This document shows, piece after piece, positions 30,501 to 38,721 of a stretch of 64,000 nt of DNA (positions are counted from its first letter, which is position 1; each line of letters opens with the position of its first letter). The stretch is from assembly GCF_023073715.1 (NCBI RefSeq), contig NZ_JADPKA010000028.1, positions 156,545 to 220,544 on the forward strand, in the 5' to 3' direction. The position numbers and the translations under genes were made by a program. Source of the DNA: Bradyrhizobium sp. 164. GTDB lineage: Bacteria; Pseudomonadota; Alphaproteobacteria; Rhizobiales; Xanthobacteraceae. Below the pieces are notes generated by a model, which saw nothing but the letters and a program-made list of their open reading frames with translations, was not told the origin of the DNA and searched no databases.

Positions 30501-30505
30501 CGTGA
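24599..30505 (+). CDS. Giant pseudokinase/ATPase/GAF/PAS sensor histidine kinase
   Basis: 1,968 residues if translation starts at the TTG that follows GGAGG by seven bases; the in-frame ATG at 24629 is an alternative. Order: Ser/Thr-kinase fold (about 10-290), AAA/NACHT-like ATPase (P-loop GYSGVGKS near 336, Walker B LVLFLDD), a long helical TPR-like region to about 1290, GAF (1300-1470), two PAS domains (1480-1600, 1602-1720), HisKA with phospho-His1751 (HEVSQP), and HATPase (NLIVNAVQ, DSGPGLG, GLGVGLSICRS). The kinase fold keeps H133-K-D135 but has Gly154 where the DFG Asp should be, and no clear VAIK Lys or Gly-loop, so it may be catalytically weak or dead. Cytoplasmic, no TM helices, no adjacent response regulator. 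Confidence 0.9.
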   Translation: MNPSFFGSTRMDNMFQVLWEDDARIFCRALCPDSDATCRAVLAVHPKAKHASSGILDRLAHELELKDQLDGAWAMRPLGLEYDGGHPVLLLEYPGGQPLEQLLGEPMDIEHFLRLAIEIARALNKVHQRGLVHKDVKPAHILVNCDDERIRFFGFGIASRLVRERRAPGPPEFIVGTLPYMAPEQTGWMNRSIDFRSDLYSLGVTLYQMLTGSLPFTAAHSMEWVHCHIARKPVPPSERVSAVPIAISAVVLKLLAKSAEERYQSALGLEHDLRRCLHEWETRRRIEEFALGQYDTPDRLLIPEKLYGRDREIEILLGAFDRMLKSGAPELVLVSGYSGVGKSSVVNELHHRLVPSQGLFASGKFDQYKRDIPYSMLVEAFQSLVRSLLSKNDVELANWRQAFHDALGAIGRLVVDLIPELRLIMGEQPAVPDLPPPQAQTRFRHVLQRFITVFARSEHPLVLFLDDLQWVDAATLDLVEDLLTRTDLQYLMLIGSFRDNEVDDDHPLRRWLQAIQNAGANLRQIVLTPLAGEHISHLISDALGCDLLHAAPLAHLIHDKTAGNPFFVNQFLHVLAAEGLVRFDHDARCWCWDLDRIHAKGHTDNVVDLMIAKLAQLPADTQNTLQELACLGTFAETTTLSIILGRSEQQVHAALWEAVRQELIEQQAGAYRFVHDRVHEACYSLIPEHQRAALHLRIGRQLLAQTFGEKREKAIFAIVNQLNRGAALITSQDERVQLAELNLTASLRARASAAYAASLHYSETGAALLPHDHWERFQRLAFSLELHRAECEFVTGAAVEAEQRLQELTTRIASATDLAVVARRLVDLYTALSKPDRAVGAGLSCLEQLGIRWLAHPSDDHVREEYKRVRSRLGDRAIDEVLDLPLMTDPLALAMLDLLTALMPPAFFTDTNLRSLVVIKAVDFSLEWGNNDASCVPYVMFGAIAGARFDDYEAGLRLSRIGTELVERRGFSLVQARTYLNYGNLVLSWTKPLQHARDAFRRAFEAASNSGDITFAAFSCASLNTNLLAAGDPLAEAQREAEHGLRLTEKAKFALIGDIIKPQLGLIRMLRGLTRPFGALHDNQSDELRFERHLAADPALALPESWYWIRKLQACFFAGDYMSAVAAAARARTLPWSPPQLFETAEYEFYAALSHAACWDLASPEEQEGHFEALMAHHQQLELWAQNCPESFANRAILAGAEIARLQGRELDAERLFEQAIRSARGNGLVHHEGLAYELAARFYGTRGFEEFARIYLQRARDCYVRWGADGKVRQLEDIHPNLKDVRSEPGAMSTIGAPVEHLDLATVIKMSEAVSGEMVLEKLIETLMHTAVEQAGAERGLLILSRENNEPRIEAEATTTGERVTVELCDAAVTEALVPESVLYYVMRTREWVVLEDAACQAPFATDPYVGQRKPRSILCLPLINHGKLIGALYLENTLTSHVFAPARVAVLKLLASQAATALENATLYRDVREREAKIRRLVDANIIGIIIWELEGPILEANDAFLRIVGYDREDLASGRLLWTALTPPEWLDRHERWWIPELKKMGSVQPFEKEYFRKDGSRVPVLIGMAAFDEQRDQGVSFVVDLTERKRSEEALRESEERFRTLVQFSFDVYWESDANHRFIRQEFAETLADAPASGSEIGKTRWEVPYLEPDEEAWRKHREMLDAHLPFRDFELARPTPDGRKRYVSVSGMPVFDKTGQFIGYRGVGRHITEQKRATEALHEMQTELAHANRLATMGELTASIAHEVSQPIAAASMNASAAARFLDRDTPDLERVRESLGWVIDDTARAGDIIQRIRDLIKKAPPRKDRLDIDEAIRDVIELTRGEAMKNGVSVQTALADSLPLVEGDRVQLQQVVLNLIVNAVQATGTVADDVRRVLITTSEVGPDRVLVEVQDSGPGLGVENLEHVFTPFYTTKPGGLGVGLSICRSIIEAHAGRLWVTPNLPRGATFHFTVPVRPADAS

Positions 30506-30608
30506 TGATCTCGGGGTTGCCGTTTCCAACTTCTGCGCAAACGGATCGAGGCGCCCTCCGAAATGCATGTCAAGGCGCCCGCCGTGTTGAAGGCGATAAT
30601 GACCGTGC

Positions 30609-31088
30609 AGACGCCTATGTCACATTTCCAATCCTTGCAGCAGTCGCGATTGGACTCGTCGTTCACCTTGCGCTCATGACTACAAGCTTTGGCGTGGTCG
30701 CGCGCGGCGCCGGTGGTAATCCAAAGGCGCTCGCCCGAGCCGGCTGGTCGAGGCTAGGCACCAGGGTCGTCATGTACATGATCGCCGGCTTGTTTGGTTT
30801 GCTGCCCGGACTGGTGTTACTCGGCCTTACGACCACGGCAGATGCCCACGTCGCCGACCGCTATACGCTTTATTCGATCGCCGCGTCATTCTCGGCGGTG
30901 GCGAGTTCATCGGAGGCAGGATCACTCCCATTGGTGCCGTGGTCGGCGCCCCGACGCTGGCGCTGGCGGGCGCCTTCCTGATCTTTCTGCGGATTTCCCC
31001 GGACTGGCAGATCGGAGCCCAGGGCGCGGTCCTCATCATCGTGCTGGCGCTGCGGGCACTCGCGGTCACCAGGGAGAAAAGCACATGA
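30609..31088 (+). pseudogene. Sugar ABC transporter permease (RbsC-like), truncated and frameshifted
   Basis: C-terminal half of a BPD_transp_2 permease. The frame reads LVVHLALMTTSFGVVARG, AGGNPKALARAGWS and a long TM helix; the key EAA-like region is split by a one-base shift near 30888 (SIAAVILGGGEFIGGRIT, PIGAVVGAPTLALAGAF). It ends with VLIIVLALRALAVTREK. The first half is absent, apparently lost where the giant kinase gene now ends. The stop overlaps the ATG of a second permease. A remnant of a ribose-type import operon. Confidence 0.75.
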
Positions 31089-31231
31089 AAGGCCTTCTCG
31101 GCCGACTCGGTAGTCAACCTTGGATTGGCTCCTTCCTTGCCGCCGTTTGGATCTTGGCTGTCGTGTTCGCGGGAGGACACGGCGGCGGTGAAATTCTCTC
31201 TTCGGCGCTCGCCTTCGCAACGTTCTGTTGA
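31085..31231 (+). pseudogene. Second sugar ABC permease, N-terminal fragment
   Basis: Starts with an ATG overlapping the stop of the previous permease remnant (ATGA). It encodes MKGLLGRLGSQPWIGSFLAA and the first TM helix, then ends at FATFC, where a full-length permease would continue for about 270 residues. The break at about 31230 is followed by unrelated sequence, so most of the gene was deleted. The pairing of two permeases in an overlap is normal for sugar ABC operons. Confidence 0.6.
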
Positions 31232-31390
31232 CGTCTTCAATTCGCCTAGTGGCCCATCGCGTCGGCTGGCACAGCGCAGCGGCATGTCCGGACCCCAGCG
31301 CAAGCCGGAAGTCACCGGCTGAGGGGCAAACGGACGCGATTGGACCCGGAGCAGAAGCCGCGGACCAAGACGGTCCGAGCCCTGACCGGA

Positions 31391-31442
31391 CACCAGCCTA
31401 CGAATCCGGGGATCCGAGTTCGAATCTCTTGGGCGCGCGCCA
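31391..31442 (+). other. tRNA 3'-half-like fragment, tRNA-Arg(ACG)-like
   Basis: CCTACGAATCC resembles an anticodon loop with ACG. It is followed by GAGTTCGAATCTC, a T arm with the TTCGAAT loop, and GGGCGCGCGCCA, an acceptor end with CCA. The T stem and anticodon stem pair only partly, and no D arm or 5' acceptor half exists upstream. Such 3' tRNA copies are usually left at the ends of integrated islands. It lies between the permease remnants and the truncated cyclase gene, where sequence homology breaks on both sides. Confidence 0.4.
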
Positions 31443-31575
31443 CTGCATCGTTCAGGCCATGGGACGGGTCCCATCGGCTGGTAGGTGCATACTTGTCCTG
31501 CGATGACGATGACAGGTTTGGGCCTTGCGGATACCTCACCAGTAAACGTCCGATCCGTCGACTAACAGTGCCTTA

Positions 31576-33980
31576 CTAGGCCAACTCAGCAAGTAGCGCG
31601 GCGGCTTCTTTGAGGTCGCGCGTATCGAAGCCTCCGGTGAAGCAGCGGAAGATGGGCGAGAGCAGGTCGCGGGCGTCACTGCGCTCGCCTTGATCGCGCC
31701 ACAGACGGGCCAGGCTGGTTGCGGCGCGCAATTCCCAAAACCTGGCGCCCTGGTGCTGCGCTGTTTGAAGCGCGCGGCACAGCCAGCGTTCGGCATCGTG
31801 TCGATCCGACTTGGTGATCAGCGCCTCGGCCATGAGCCGATACAGCTCCGCCTCGTACCACCGCTCGTCGGTTCGCTCGACCACCTCCAGGGCTTCATTT
31901 AACAGGCTGATCGCTTCAGCGGATCGGTTCGCTCGCCTGTGCGCTTCCGCCAGAAGACCAAGATAGTAATACGGCCATGCAGTTGCTGCCGTCGGGGACG
32001 CAGCAAGGTGCTGTAGGCGGCGTCCTGCACCAGCGCGTGCTTGAAGGTGTACGTGGCATCCGGCGGCGTCCCGCGCCGGAACACCAGCTCGGCGCATATG
32101 AGCTGCTCCAAGATGCCCTCCAGCTGCGGTTGCGACATGTCGGCGACCGCACTGATCAGCTCATGGGAAAACTGACGCCCGAGCGTCGCTGCGATCTGCG
32201 CCACTTCTCGAGTGGGCGCCAATCGATCAAGACGGGCCAGAAGCGAGGCCTGGAGCGTCGTTGGGATCGCCAAAGGAACCGCCGGCCCGTTCATGGAGTA
32301 ATGGTCGCCGGCATCGGTCACCCATCCGCTCTCGACGACAGATTTGGTCAATTCCTCGATGAATAGCGGGACGCCATCCGTGCGATCAATGATCTGATTG
32401 GCAATCTCCGGGGGCAATGTCTTGCCCCCGGTTACGTGCGCGATCATCTCGGCGCGGTGCCGAGGGGGCAGGCGGTTGAGACTGAGCAATGTCACGTGCG
32501 GACGGCCGATCCAGGGCGGCGTGAACTCCGGTCGAAATGTGAGAATTATCAGGACCCGCAGCGTCGCGGCGCGGTCGATGAGCAGATCCAGCGACTCCAG
32601 CGTGGTGGGGTCGCTCCAATGGATGTCTTCCCATAGCATCAGCAGCGGCTGCCGTGCCGCGAGCCCTTCGACCTGCGCCACCTGCATTTGAAGCGTTTTC
32701 TGTTTGCGCTTCTGCGGCGTGAAATTGAGCGGCGGGTAGCGGTCGGCGATCGGTACGGACAGCAGGTCCGCCAATAGCGGGACGGCTTCGCTCAGCTCCT
32801 GGTTTGCCACAGCCAATACCGCCACAAGCTTATCCAAGCGGGTCTCGGCCGTATCCTCGCGTCGAAATCCGGCCGCCTGCTCGAGCTGGGTGATGCTGGG
32901 ATAAAGCGCACTGTGCTGATGGTGCGGCGAGCAGAAATAACGCAACCGCGTGTGCGGCTCCTCGCCCAACTGCTCCAGTAAGGTTTGTGCGATGCGCGAT
33001 TTGCCGATGCCCGGCTCGCCCACGATCAGCACGACGGAACCGTCGCCGGCCTTGGCCCGTTCCCAGCGGCGCGTCAACAAAGCGATCTCTTCCTCGCGAC
33101 CGATCAATGGCGTGCTGGTTGCGCGCAAGGCCTCGAACCGGCTGCCGATCAGGCTCGCACCCAAGACCCGCCAGAGCTGCACCGGATAGTCGATTCCCGC
33201 GACTGGCAATGTGCCCAGATCGCAATAATCGAACAGGCCGCCGAGCATGCGGCGCGTACCGTCTGCGATGACAACCGTATTCGGTTCGGCAAGCCCCTGG
33301 AGCCGTGCCGCAAGATTAGGGGTTTCACCAATGACCGCTTGTTCCTGGGCGGCGCCCTCGCCGAGCAGATCACCGACGACTACGAGGCCCGTGGCGATAC
33401 CGACACGCACCTGCAACGAGGTCGCCGGGCCCGCATCGAGCTTGGCCACAACCTCGATCAAGGCAAGGCCCGCGCGCACCGCTTGTTCGGCATCCTCCTC
33501 ATGGGCCTGCGGGTAACCGAAATAAGCCAGCACGCCGTCACCGAGATACTTGGCAACAAAGCCGCCCGACCCGCTGATCACCTCCGCGCAACGGCGGTGA
33601 TAAGCGCCGATGATGTCGCGCAGCTCCTCTGGATCGAGCCGCGCAGACAATGCCGTGGATCCGACGAGATCAGCGAACATGACCGTGAGCTGGCGGCGTT
33701 CGGCTTCGGGAGCCTTGCCACTCGAGCGGTCCGGGACGACCGAGTGATCGGCCGTGCGAAGTGGCTCGGCTCGCAACCCGGCGATCGCATCGAGGAGAAT
33801 ACGGCGATGTCCAACCGCCGTCACACCGAGGTCTTTGAGGTCCTCGGCGGTCAGCTTGGGCAGGATTGCCTCATCGATCGCGTTGTCCCGGAATGCCTGC
33901 TCGTAGCGTTCCAGGCCGAGGCCGCGCAGCCAGGCACAGATATCCACGGCATTCACACACGCACACGTGGCCGAACTCAT
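31576..33980 (-). pseudogene. SAM/adenylate-cyclase/AAA-ATPase protein with deleted TPR region
   Basis: The first 670 codons are intact: a SAM-like domain (WLRGLGLERYEQAF, residues 12-70), a class III cyclase (FADLVGST, KYLGDGVLAYFGYP, NLAARLQGLA, about 95-270), and an AAA ATPase (GEPGIGKS, LLMLWEDIHWSD). After LRPRRQQLHGRI, near 31970, homology jumps in another frame to the last TPR segment (YYLGLLAEAHRRANRSAEAI ... LYRLMAEALITKSDRHDAE). About 300 or more residues of the TPR region, judged from family length, are lost and the frame is shifted, so a truncated 693-residue protein would be made. The family acts as a cytoplasmic cyclase or regulator. Confidence 0.75.
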
Positions 33981-34461
33981 CCATTGGCTATAGCCGCCGC
34001 CACGTCGGCCGCTACGTTAGCCGTGCGCCGTCGGTCGAACCGCTCGCGGACCAAGCCGTCGCACCAGAATGAGATAGCTCAGTTTACCCCACCCCATGGG
34101 GCGAGACACGTTTTTTTGGCTCGAGAAGCGCTGGGACCCGCGGACCAACCCCGGAGCGAGCCGTGAGGACTGCCCAGAGAACGACCCTCAACGTGACGAT
34201 CCCACCGACGCTTCTCGCGCTCGCCGACGGGGTGATCGAGTGAGAAGGCTACTTCCGTTGTGGTCCTTTGCGACTTGCCCGCCTGTTCTGAGAATGGCCG
34301 TTCACCGGGGTAGACCGGAAGTCGCCGTGATCCGATCAAACCGACGCGATGGACCCCACGGGGCCTTTCGTCAGGCAATAGAGTCAGTTGTCAGACGTCG
34401 GTGCTCCCCATACTCTGGCGCCGGAGAGCGCCATCGAGAATAGTTAGGCAACGGAGGGAAC
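33981..34461. other. Intergenic stretch without a recognisable gene
   Basis: Frames on both strands lack motifs. The plus-strand end holds the ribosome site GGAGGGAAC of the next gene. No repeat or RNA structure seen. Confidence 0.4.
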
Positions 34462-34896
34462 ATGGCATTCAGATTAGCGACTCTTGTTGTTTGCTTGCTG
34501 CTTGCCATTCCGCGCAACTCGATTGCGGGAGAGACGCTTGATGATGTTGCCATGGATGCGATGCACAAGCATTTTTCAGAAGCGTACAATCGTGGTGATT
34601 TGGATAGTATGGCCGTGACATTTGCAGAGAACGCTGTTCGGGTAACGCCCAGCGGCATCTTTCAGGGGCGGGACGCCATTCGCCAGAGTTTCAGCGACGC
34701 CCTCAAGCTCGGTCTGCATGACTATTCGGTTCAAAGAACCATCTCGCGTCCCGAAGGCAGCTTCGTTTTCAACGCGGGAACATGGCAGGCCAAGGTAGGA
34801 GATCGGTCGTTTCACGGCTATTATTCGTCCATCCTTACTAGCGAAGGTGGACAGCCGAAAATAATCGAAGAAACGGTTGCAGTTGCCGCCCCCTGA
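34462..34896 (+). CDS. Exported SnoaL-like/DUF4440-type protein
   Basis: 144 residues: signal peptide 1-23 (ATLVVCLLLAIPRNSIAGE), then one NTF2-like fold (HFSEAYNRGDLDSMAVTFAE, GRDAIRQSFSDAL, SRPEGSFVFNAGTW). The pattern matches SnoaL/DUF4440 domain proteins, which bind small ligands or act as isomerases. The ATG follows a strong GGAGGGAAC site. Monocistronic. No substrate can be inferred. Confidence 0.8.
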   Translation: MAFRLATLVVCLLLAIPRNSIAGETLDDVAMDAMHKHFSEAYNRGDLDSMAVTFAENAVRVTPSGIFQGRDAIRQSFSDALKLGLHDYSVQRTISRPEGSFVFNAGTWQAKVGDRSFHGYYSSILTSEGGQPKIIEETVAVAAP

Positions 34897-35926
34897 TCGT
34901 CTTGCGTTGATCCCGCAGAAGCGGGACCGCAGCTTACACTCCTGGCCCGTGTGAGACCTACCTACCGTTCCGGTGATCGTCCGCTTCTCGGGCGAGACCT
35001 TGCTGAAGCACGGTCACACTGCCAAGACGAGAATGAGCGCTCCAGACATTAAGTCCGTGCGGCTAATTCGCTGGCACTGAGCGGATCCCGGTCGATCCGC
35101 TCCGAGGCGACGACGATAATGTCCGGAAAATGGCCGGTAAGGCGACCGTCACGCGGACCTTGGCAGCGGCCGGCGAAGTGCCTCAGCGCTCGAGCCGGGA
35201 CACCTGCTGACGGTTCAACCGATCCAGGGCGTGCACCAATTCGTCGCCGTCGAGGACGGCCCGCAGCCGCCGCAAGGTCTCGACGGGATCCAGAGAGCCC
35301 ATTTGGTCCTCGCTGAGGACTCGTCGAGCGTCCACCACCGCGCAGAGGAGGCCATGCGGAAGATCGTCCGCGACCATATTGCCGACTTGCAGCGGCTCGC
35401 CAAGGCGCTCCGTAAATAGGTCGGGGCTGTTGGCTCTTTCGGCCTCAACGCTGCCCGGCGATACCCGAAATAATCTTGAGGAGCGCATCCGCTCCGGCGA
35501 GCGCATAGCTATATCTCAGATATCGAGTGTCGGCCGAAGTTGGCCGCCTACGGACCCTGCTAATTTAGGCGGCTATCTCAGCCCCTACATCCTTCCCATT
35601 TTGATGTCCGGGGTGCCTCGCAAAACAAATCGCGACTGCGGGATGGTCATTCATGATGCATACCTTGGCGCTGATATTTATATCGCGGGCGCCCGCGCCA
35701 GGTTTAACAGTCTCTTGGCAAGAAGGGCCAACGCATAAAGATCAAGGACTTTTAACTGCGGAGCGACATTCAACAGCAGCGCAGGTGGTGACGCTGCTTG
35801 CCGTTGGCATGGGAGCTGGAGCTTCCGAGAAGCGCATTAAAGCAGCAACCGGTTCGCTTTGGGCGTCAGCACGTAACGCTCGCCTCTTGTCGTACCGCGT
35901 CCGCCGCTCATCGCGTCGTGGCGCGG
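34897..35926. other. About 1 kb, gene-poor; weak small-ORF candidate
   Basis: No recognised family. The best candidate is a plus-strand frame at 35231-35419 (GTG start, 62 codons) ending HIADLQRLAKALRK with high GC at third positions. It overlaps an equally open minus-strand frame at 35183-35506, so the coding strand is uncertain. A short AT-richer stretch follows at 35500-35720 with no motif. I see no repeat or RNA gene here. Confidence 0.3.
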
Positions 35927-37663
35927 CTATTTCTGCACAGCGAATACCCAAACCACCCCGCCTTGCGGCACGTTGTTTTCAACCCCGACGTTCTGGGTGG
36001 CCAGCGCATCCTGGATGCGTTGCGCGTCGACGCCCCAGCCAGACTGGATCGCGATATACTGGGTGCCATCCACCTCATAGGATACCGGCATACCCATGAT
36101 GCCTGAGTTGGTCTTCAGCTCCCACAAGAGTTCGCCGCTCTTCGCATCGAAAGCGCGGAAGTTGCGATCGTTGGTCCCGCCGACAAAGACGAGATCGCCC
36201 GCGGTCGCCAGTACCGAACCGAACAGTTGCGATTTCGGGAACTTGTGAGACCAGACTTTCTTGCCGGTTGCGGGATCCCAAGCCTGCAATTCGCCAATGT
36301 GTGTGGCGCCGGGACGGAGCGTCAGACCGATGTCCTCAGGCTTGGTGCCAAGCCATAGTTCGCCAGGCTTCAGCGCAACCTTCTCGCCGGTGAAGCCGCC
36401 GCAGGTGCTCTCGTTGGCCGGCACATAGACGTACTTGGTCCTCTGGCTATAGGCCGCCGAAGGCCAGTCCTTGCCGCCCCACAGTGATGGACAGAACTCG
36501 ACCCGCTTGCCGATCACCGGCTTGTGCGCGGGGTCGACAATCGGCTTGCCGGTCTCGGGCTCGATCCCTTTCCAGACGTCGGTATGAACATAGGGCCAGC
36601 CGGCTACGTAGCTGATCTTGTCCGGCTGACGCTCCAGGATCCAGAAGATCGCGTTGCGACCCGGATGAATCAGGCTCTTGACCGTGCGGCCATCTCTTTG
36701 CAGGTCCACCAGTATCGGCGCCTCTACTTCGTCCCAGTCCCAGGAGTCGTTCTGATGGTACTGGAAATGTGTCTTGATCTTACCGGTATCGGGATCAAGG
36801 CCGAGCACGGAGCTCGTATAGAGATTGTCACCCGGGTGTGCGTCTCCCGGCCACGGCGCAGCATTGCCAATGCCCCAGTAGATGGTCTTGGTGTCCTTGT
36901 CGTAATTGCCGGTCATCCAAGCCGATCCGCCGCCGGTCTTCCAGTCGTCGCCCGTCCAGGTTTCGCTGCCGGGTTCACCGGGCGCTGGAATGGTGAAGGT
37001 GCGCCACAGCTCCTTGCCGCTATTGGCGTCAAAGGCCACGACGTAACCACGGACGCCGAGCTCACCGCCCGAGCCGCCGACAATGACTTTGCCGTCGACG
37101 ACGAGAGGCATCAGGGTGAGATACTGACCTTTCTTATAGTCCTGGACTTTGGTGTCCCAGACCACCTTCCCGGTCTTCGCATCGAGGGCAACCACGTGAT
37201 CATCGGTCGTGGCCAGATAGAGCTTGTCCTGCCACAGACCGACCCCCCGATTGGTCGGATGCAGCTGGAACAAATCATCTGGTAGCTGGCGCTTGTAGCG
37301 CCAATACTCTTCGCCAGTCTTGGCGTTCAGCGCGATCACTTGGCCCATCGGGGTGGTGACGAACATCACACCGTTGTTAACGATCGGCGGCGCCTCGTGG
37401 CCCTCGATCACACCGGTGGAGAAGGTCCACACCGGCCTGAGATTCTTGACGTTGGAGGTGTTGATCTGCTCGAGCGGACTGTAACCCTGTCCGTCATAGG
37501 TCCGCCGATACAGCATCCAGTTGCCGGGTTCGGGATTTTCCAGACGGGCCTGGGTTACCGGGCTGTAATTTTCAATCGGCCCGCCGAATGCGGCGGCCGA
37601 GAAAAAGGTCGTGCACGCAACACAACCGGACAATAGCCATTGCCTTTTGGTCATGGACGTCAT
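35927..37663 (-). CDS. PQQ-dependent alcohol dehydrogenase, likely lanthanide type
   Basis: Periplasmic quinoprotein of 578 residues with signal peptide 1-27 and an eight-blade propeller (repeated AxDAKTGxxxW motifs). Catalytic Asp309 in NDSWDWD is followed two residues later by Asp311, the extra acidic ligand that marks lanthanide-dependent enzymes (XoxF, PedH) rather than the Ala/Ser of Ca enzymes. GGELGVRGY binds the cofactor region; the vicinal Cys-Cys pair typical of methanol dehydrogenase is not evident. Predicted substrate: a primary alcohol or aldehyde. It lies downstream of a Rieske-protein remnant in the same direction, but no cytochrome c acceptor gene is adjacent. Confidence 0.85.
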   Translation of the reverse strand: MTSMTKRQWLLSGCVACTTFFSAAAFGGPIENYSPVTQARLENPEPGNWMLYRRTYDGQGYSPLEQINTSNVKNLRPVWTFSTGVIEGHEAPPIVNNGVMFVTTPMGQVIALNAKTGEEYWRYKRQLPDDLFQLHPTNRGVGLWQDKLYLATTDDHVVALDAKTGKVVWDTKVQDYKKGQYLTLMPLVVDGKVIVGGSGGELGVRGYVVAFDANSGKELWRTFTIPAPGEPGSETWTGDDWKTGGGSAWMTGNYDKDTKTIYWGIGNAAPWPGDAHPGDNLYTSSVLGLDPDTGKIKTHFQYHQNDSWDWDEVEAPILVDLQRDGRTVKSLIHPGRNAIFWILERQPDKISYVAGWPYVHTDVWKGIEPETGKPIVDPAHKPVIGKRVEFCPSLWGGKDWPSAAYSQRTKYVYVPANESTCGGFTGEKVALKPGELWLGTKPEDIGLTLRPGATHIGELQAWDPATGKKVWSHKFPKSQLFGSVLATAGDLVFVGGTNDRNFRAFDAKSGELLWELKTNSGIMGMPVSYEVDGTQYIAIQSGWGVDAQRIQDALATQNVGVENNVPQGGVVWVFAVQK

Positions 37664-37738
37664 CTCCCTAAGCTCTTTCTCTTGCAGACCATAAATAATG
37701 CGACCAACTGTGGCACGGGAATCCGATGCGACTACTCG

Positions 37739-38319
37739 TCACCCTGCTTGTTGAGCACCTACCTTTCCAACGAATGTTGCAGCGATGGTGAGCGAGCCGT
37801 CGGTTATTGCCAGCGGCAATGCCGCCAGACCTCGAGGCGCGGGCCCGAACAAGACCTGCGCGCTTTCCCGGGGATTGAACTCGGAATTGTGACAAAAACA
37901 CTTGAGCACGTCGTTGTCGCCTGCCTCGGACTTCAGCCGGTGACAGAACATCCGGCATGAGTACAGATCGCCGAATAGGCTACAATGCCCTCCGCGGAGC
38001 GCGAGCGGGTCTCCTCATCCATCTCCCCGGGATCAAGCCTTATGAGGAGGATTTCGTTGAGCCGCGAGCCGTTGCGGACGACCGAAGTCCTTGCGTCCTT
38101 TGGCCAGGCATGCAGCGGGGCTCCACCGAGCTTCACGTCATTGGGCACGATGAGGGCGCCGGCGCGGTCACGCTCTGAGACCACAAGAAGATCGCCTTTC
38201 CTCGGCCGATCGCTGCTGCCGGGCTGGTCTTCCTGCGCCGCAGCGAACCTCCTCGCCGTCAGCAACGCTCCAAGCGTGGCGAAGAAAAGCGACCGTCGCG
38301 TTTGCTTCGGACTTCGCAT
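37739..38319 (-). pseudogene. Exported Rieske [2Fe-2S] protein with one-base frameshift
   Basis: The first frame carries a twin-Arg-like signal (KQTRRSLFFATLGALL) and ends just after the first cluster motif CTHAGCSVTG. The second frame, from about 37945, gives SEAGDNDVLKCFCHNSEFNP with the second cluster motif (CxCHxSxF) and a normal C-terminus ending GAQQAG. Adding one G after the GGCTG at about 37944 restores a full Rieske protein of some 190 residues. All four ligands are therefore present but split. The gene lies 75 bp upstream of the PQQ dehydrogenase and could have been its electron-transfer partner. A sequencing error cannot be excluded. Confidence 0.8.
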
Positions 38320-38400
38320 TGGTCGGTCTCCAGCCCCGCTGGAGAGCCTCGAAGTCAGGCACGTGTGGCTTCTCGGGCGAGGCGCAAGAGCAATGGGCTA

Positions 38401-38430
38401 CAGGGCAGGCGCGCGGTCGCGCCTGCCCTG
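38401..38430. terminator. Strong 13-bp hairpin between the small secreted gene and the Rieske gene
   Basis: A perfect stem, CAGGGCAGGCGCG and its complement, around a CGGT loop. It lies just after the stop of the minus-strand small secreted gene and before the Rieske start. There is no T-run on either side, so it may attenuate or protect the upstream message rather than terminate it. Confidence 0.55.
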
Positions 38431-38442
38431 GCGAGGCTCAGC

Positions 38443-38721
38443 TCACCGCTGCTTTTCGCCGCTACCTGGCGCCCCCGTGGGGGTGCCACTGGTCGAGCCG
38501 GTTGTCGGCGCAGCAGTGTCAGTCTTTCCAGGGGGATGAGCAGAAGCACCTGGCTTTTCCTGCTCACCGACATAGCCGGACTCGCCGGACTGGCGGGTCT
38601 TGATGCCCTTGTCCGCCTCCTCCTGCATCTGCGGGTTCGGTGCCGTCGGCTGCTGGGCCAGCCCCGGTAAGGCGAACGTAATTCCAACAGCTACAAGCAT
38701 CGCAACGATTGTGGTTCGCAT
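38443..38721 (-). CDS. Small exported low-complexity protein
   Basis: 92 residues: signal peptide 1-24 (TTIVAMLVAVGITFALPGLAQ), then a hydrophilic, disordered tail rich in Gly, Pro, Thr and Lys (TGSTSGTPTGAPGSGEKQR). The ATG at 38721 has GGGGAGGA seven bases upstream; longer in-frame starts lack export features. It stands at the head of the group leading to the Rieske remnant and PQQ dehydrogenase. No family recognised. Confidence 0.65.
   Translation of the reverse strand: MRTTIVAMLVAVGITFALPGLAQQPTAPNPQMQEEADKGIKTRQSGESGYVGEQEKPGASAHPPGKTDTAAPTTGSTSGTPTGAPGSGEKQR

Noticed and set aside
32985..34166. A 393-codon plus-strand frame
   Set aside because: Antisense to the cyclase/ATPase gene, whose catalytic motifs are intact.
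37739..38319. Programmed frameshift in the Rieske gene
   Set aside because: No slippery heptamer at the break; a plain one-base loss explains it better.
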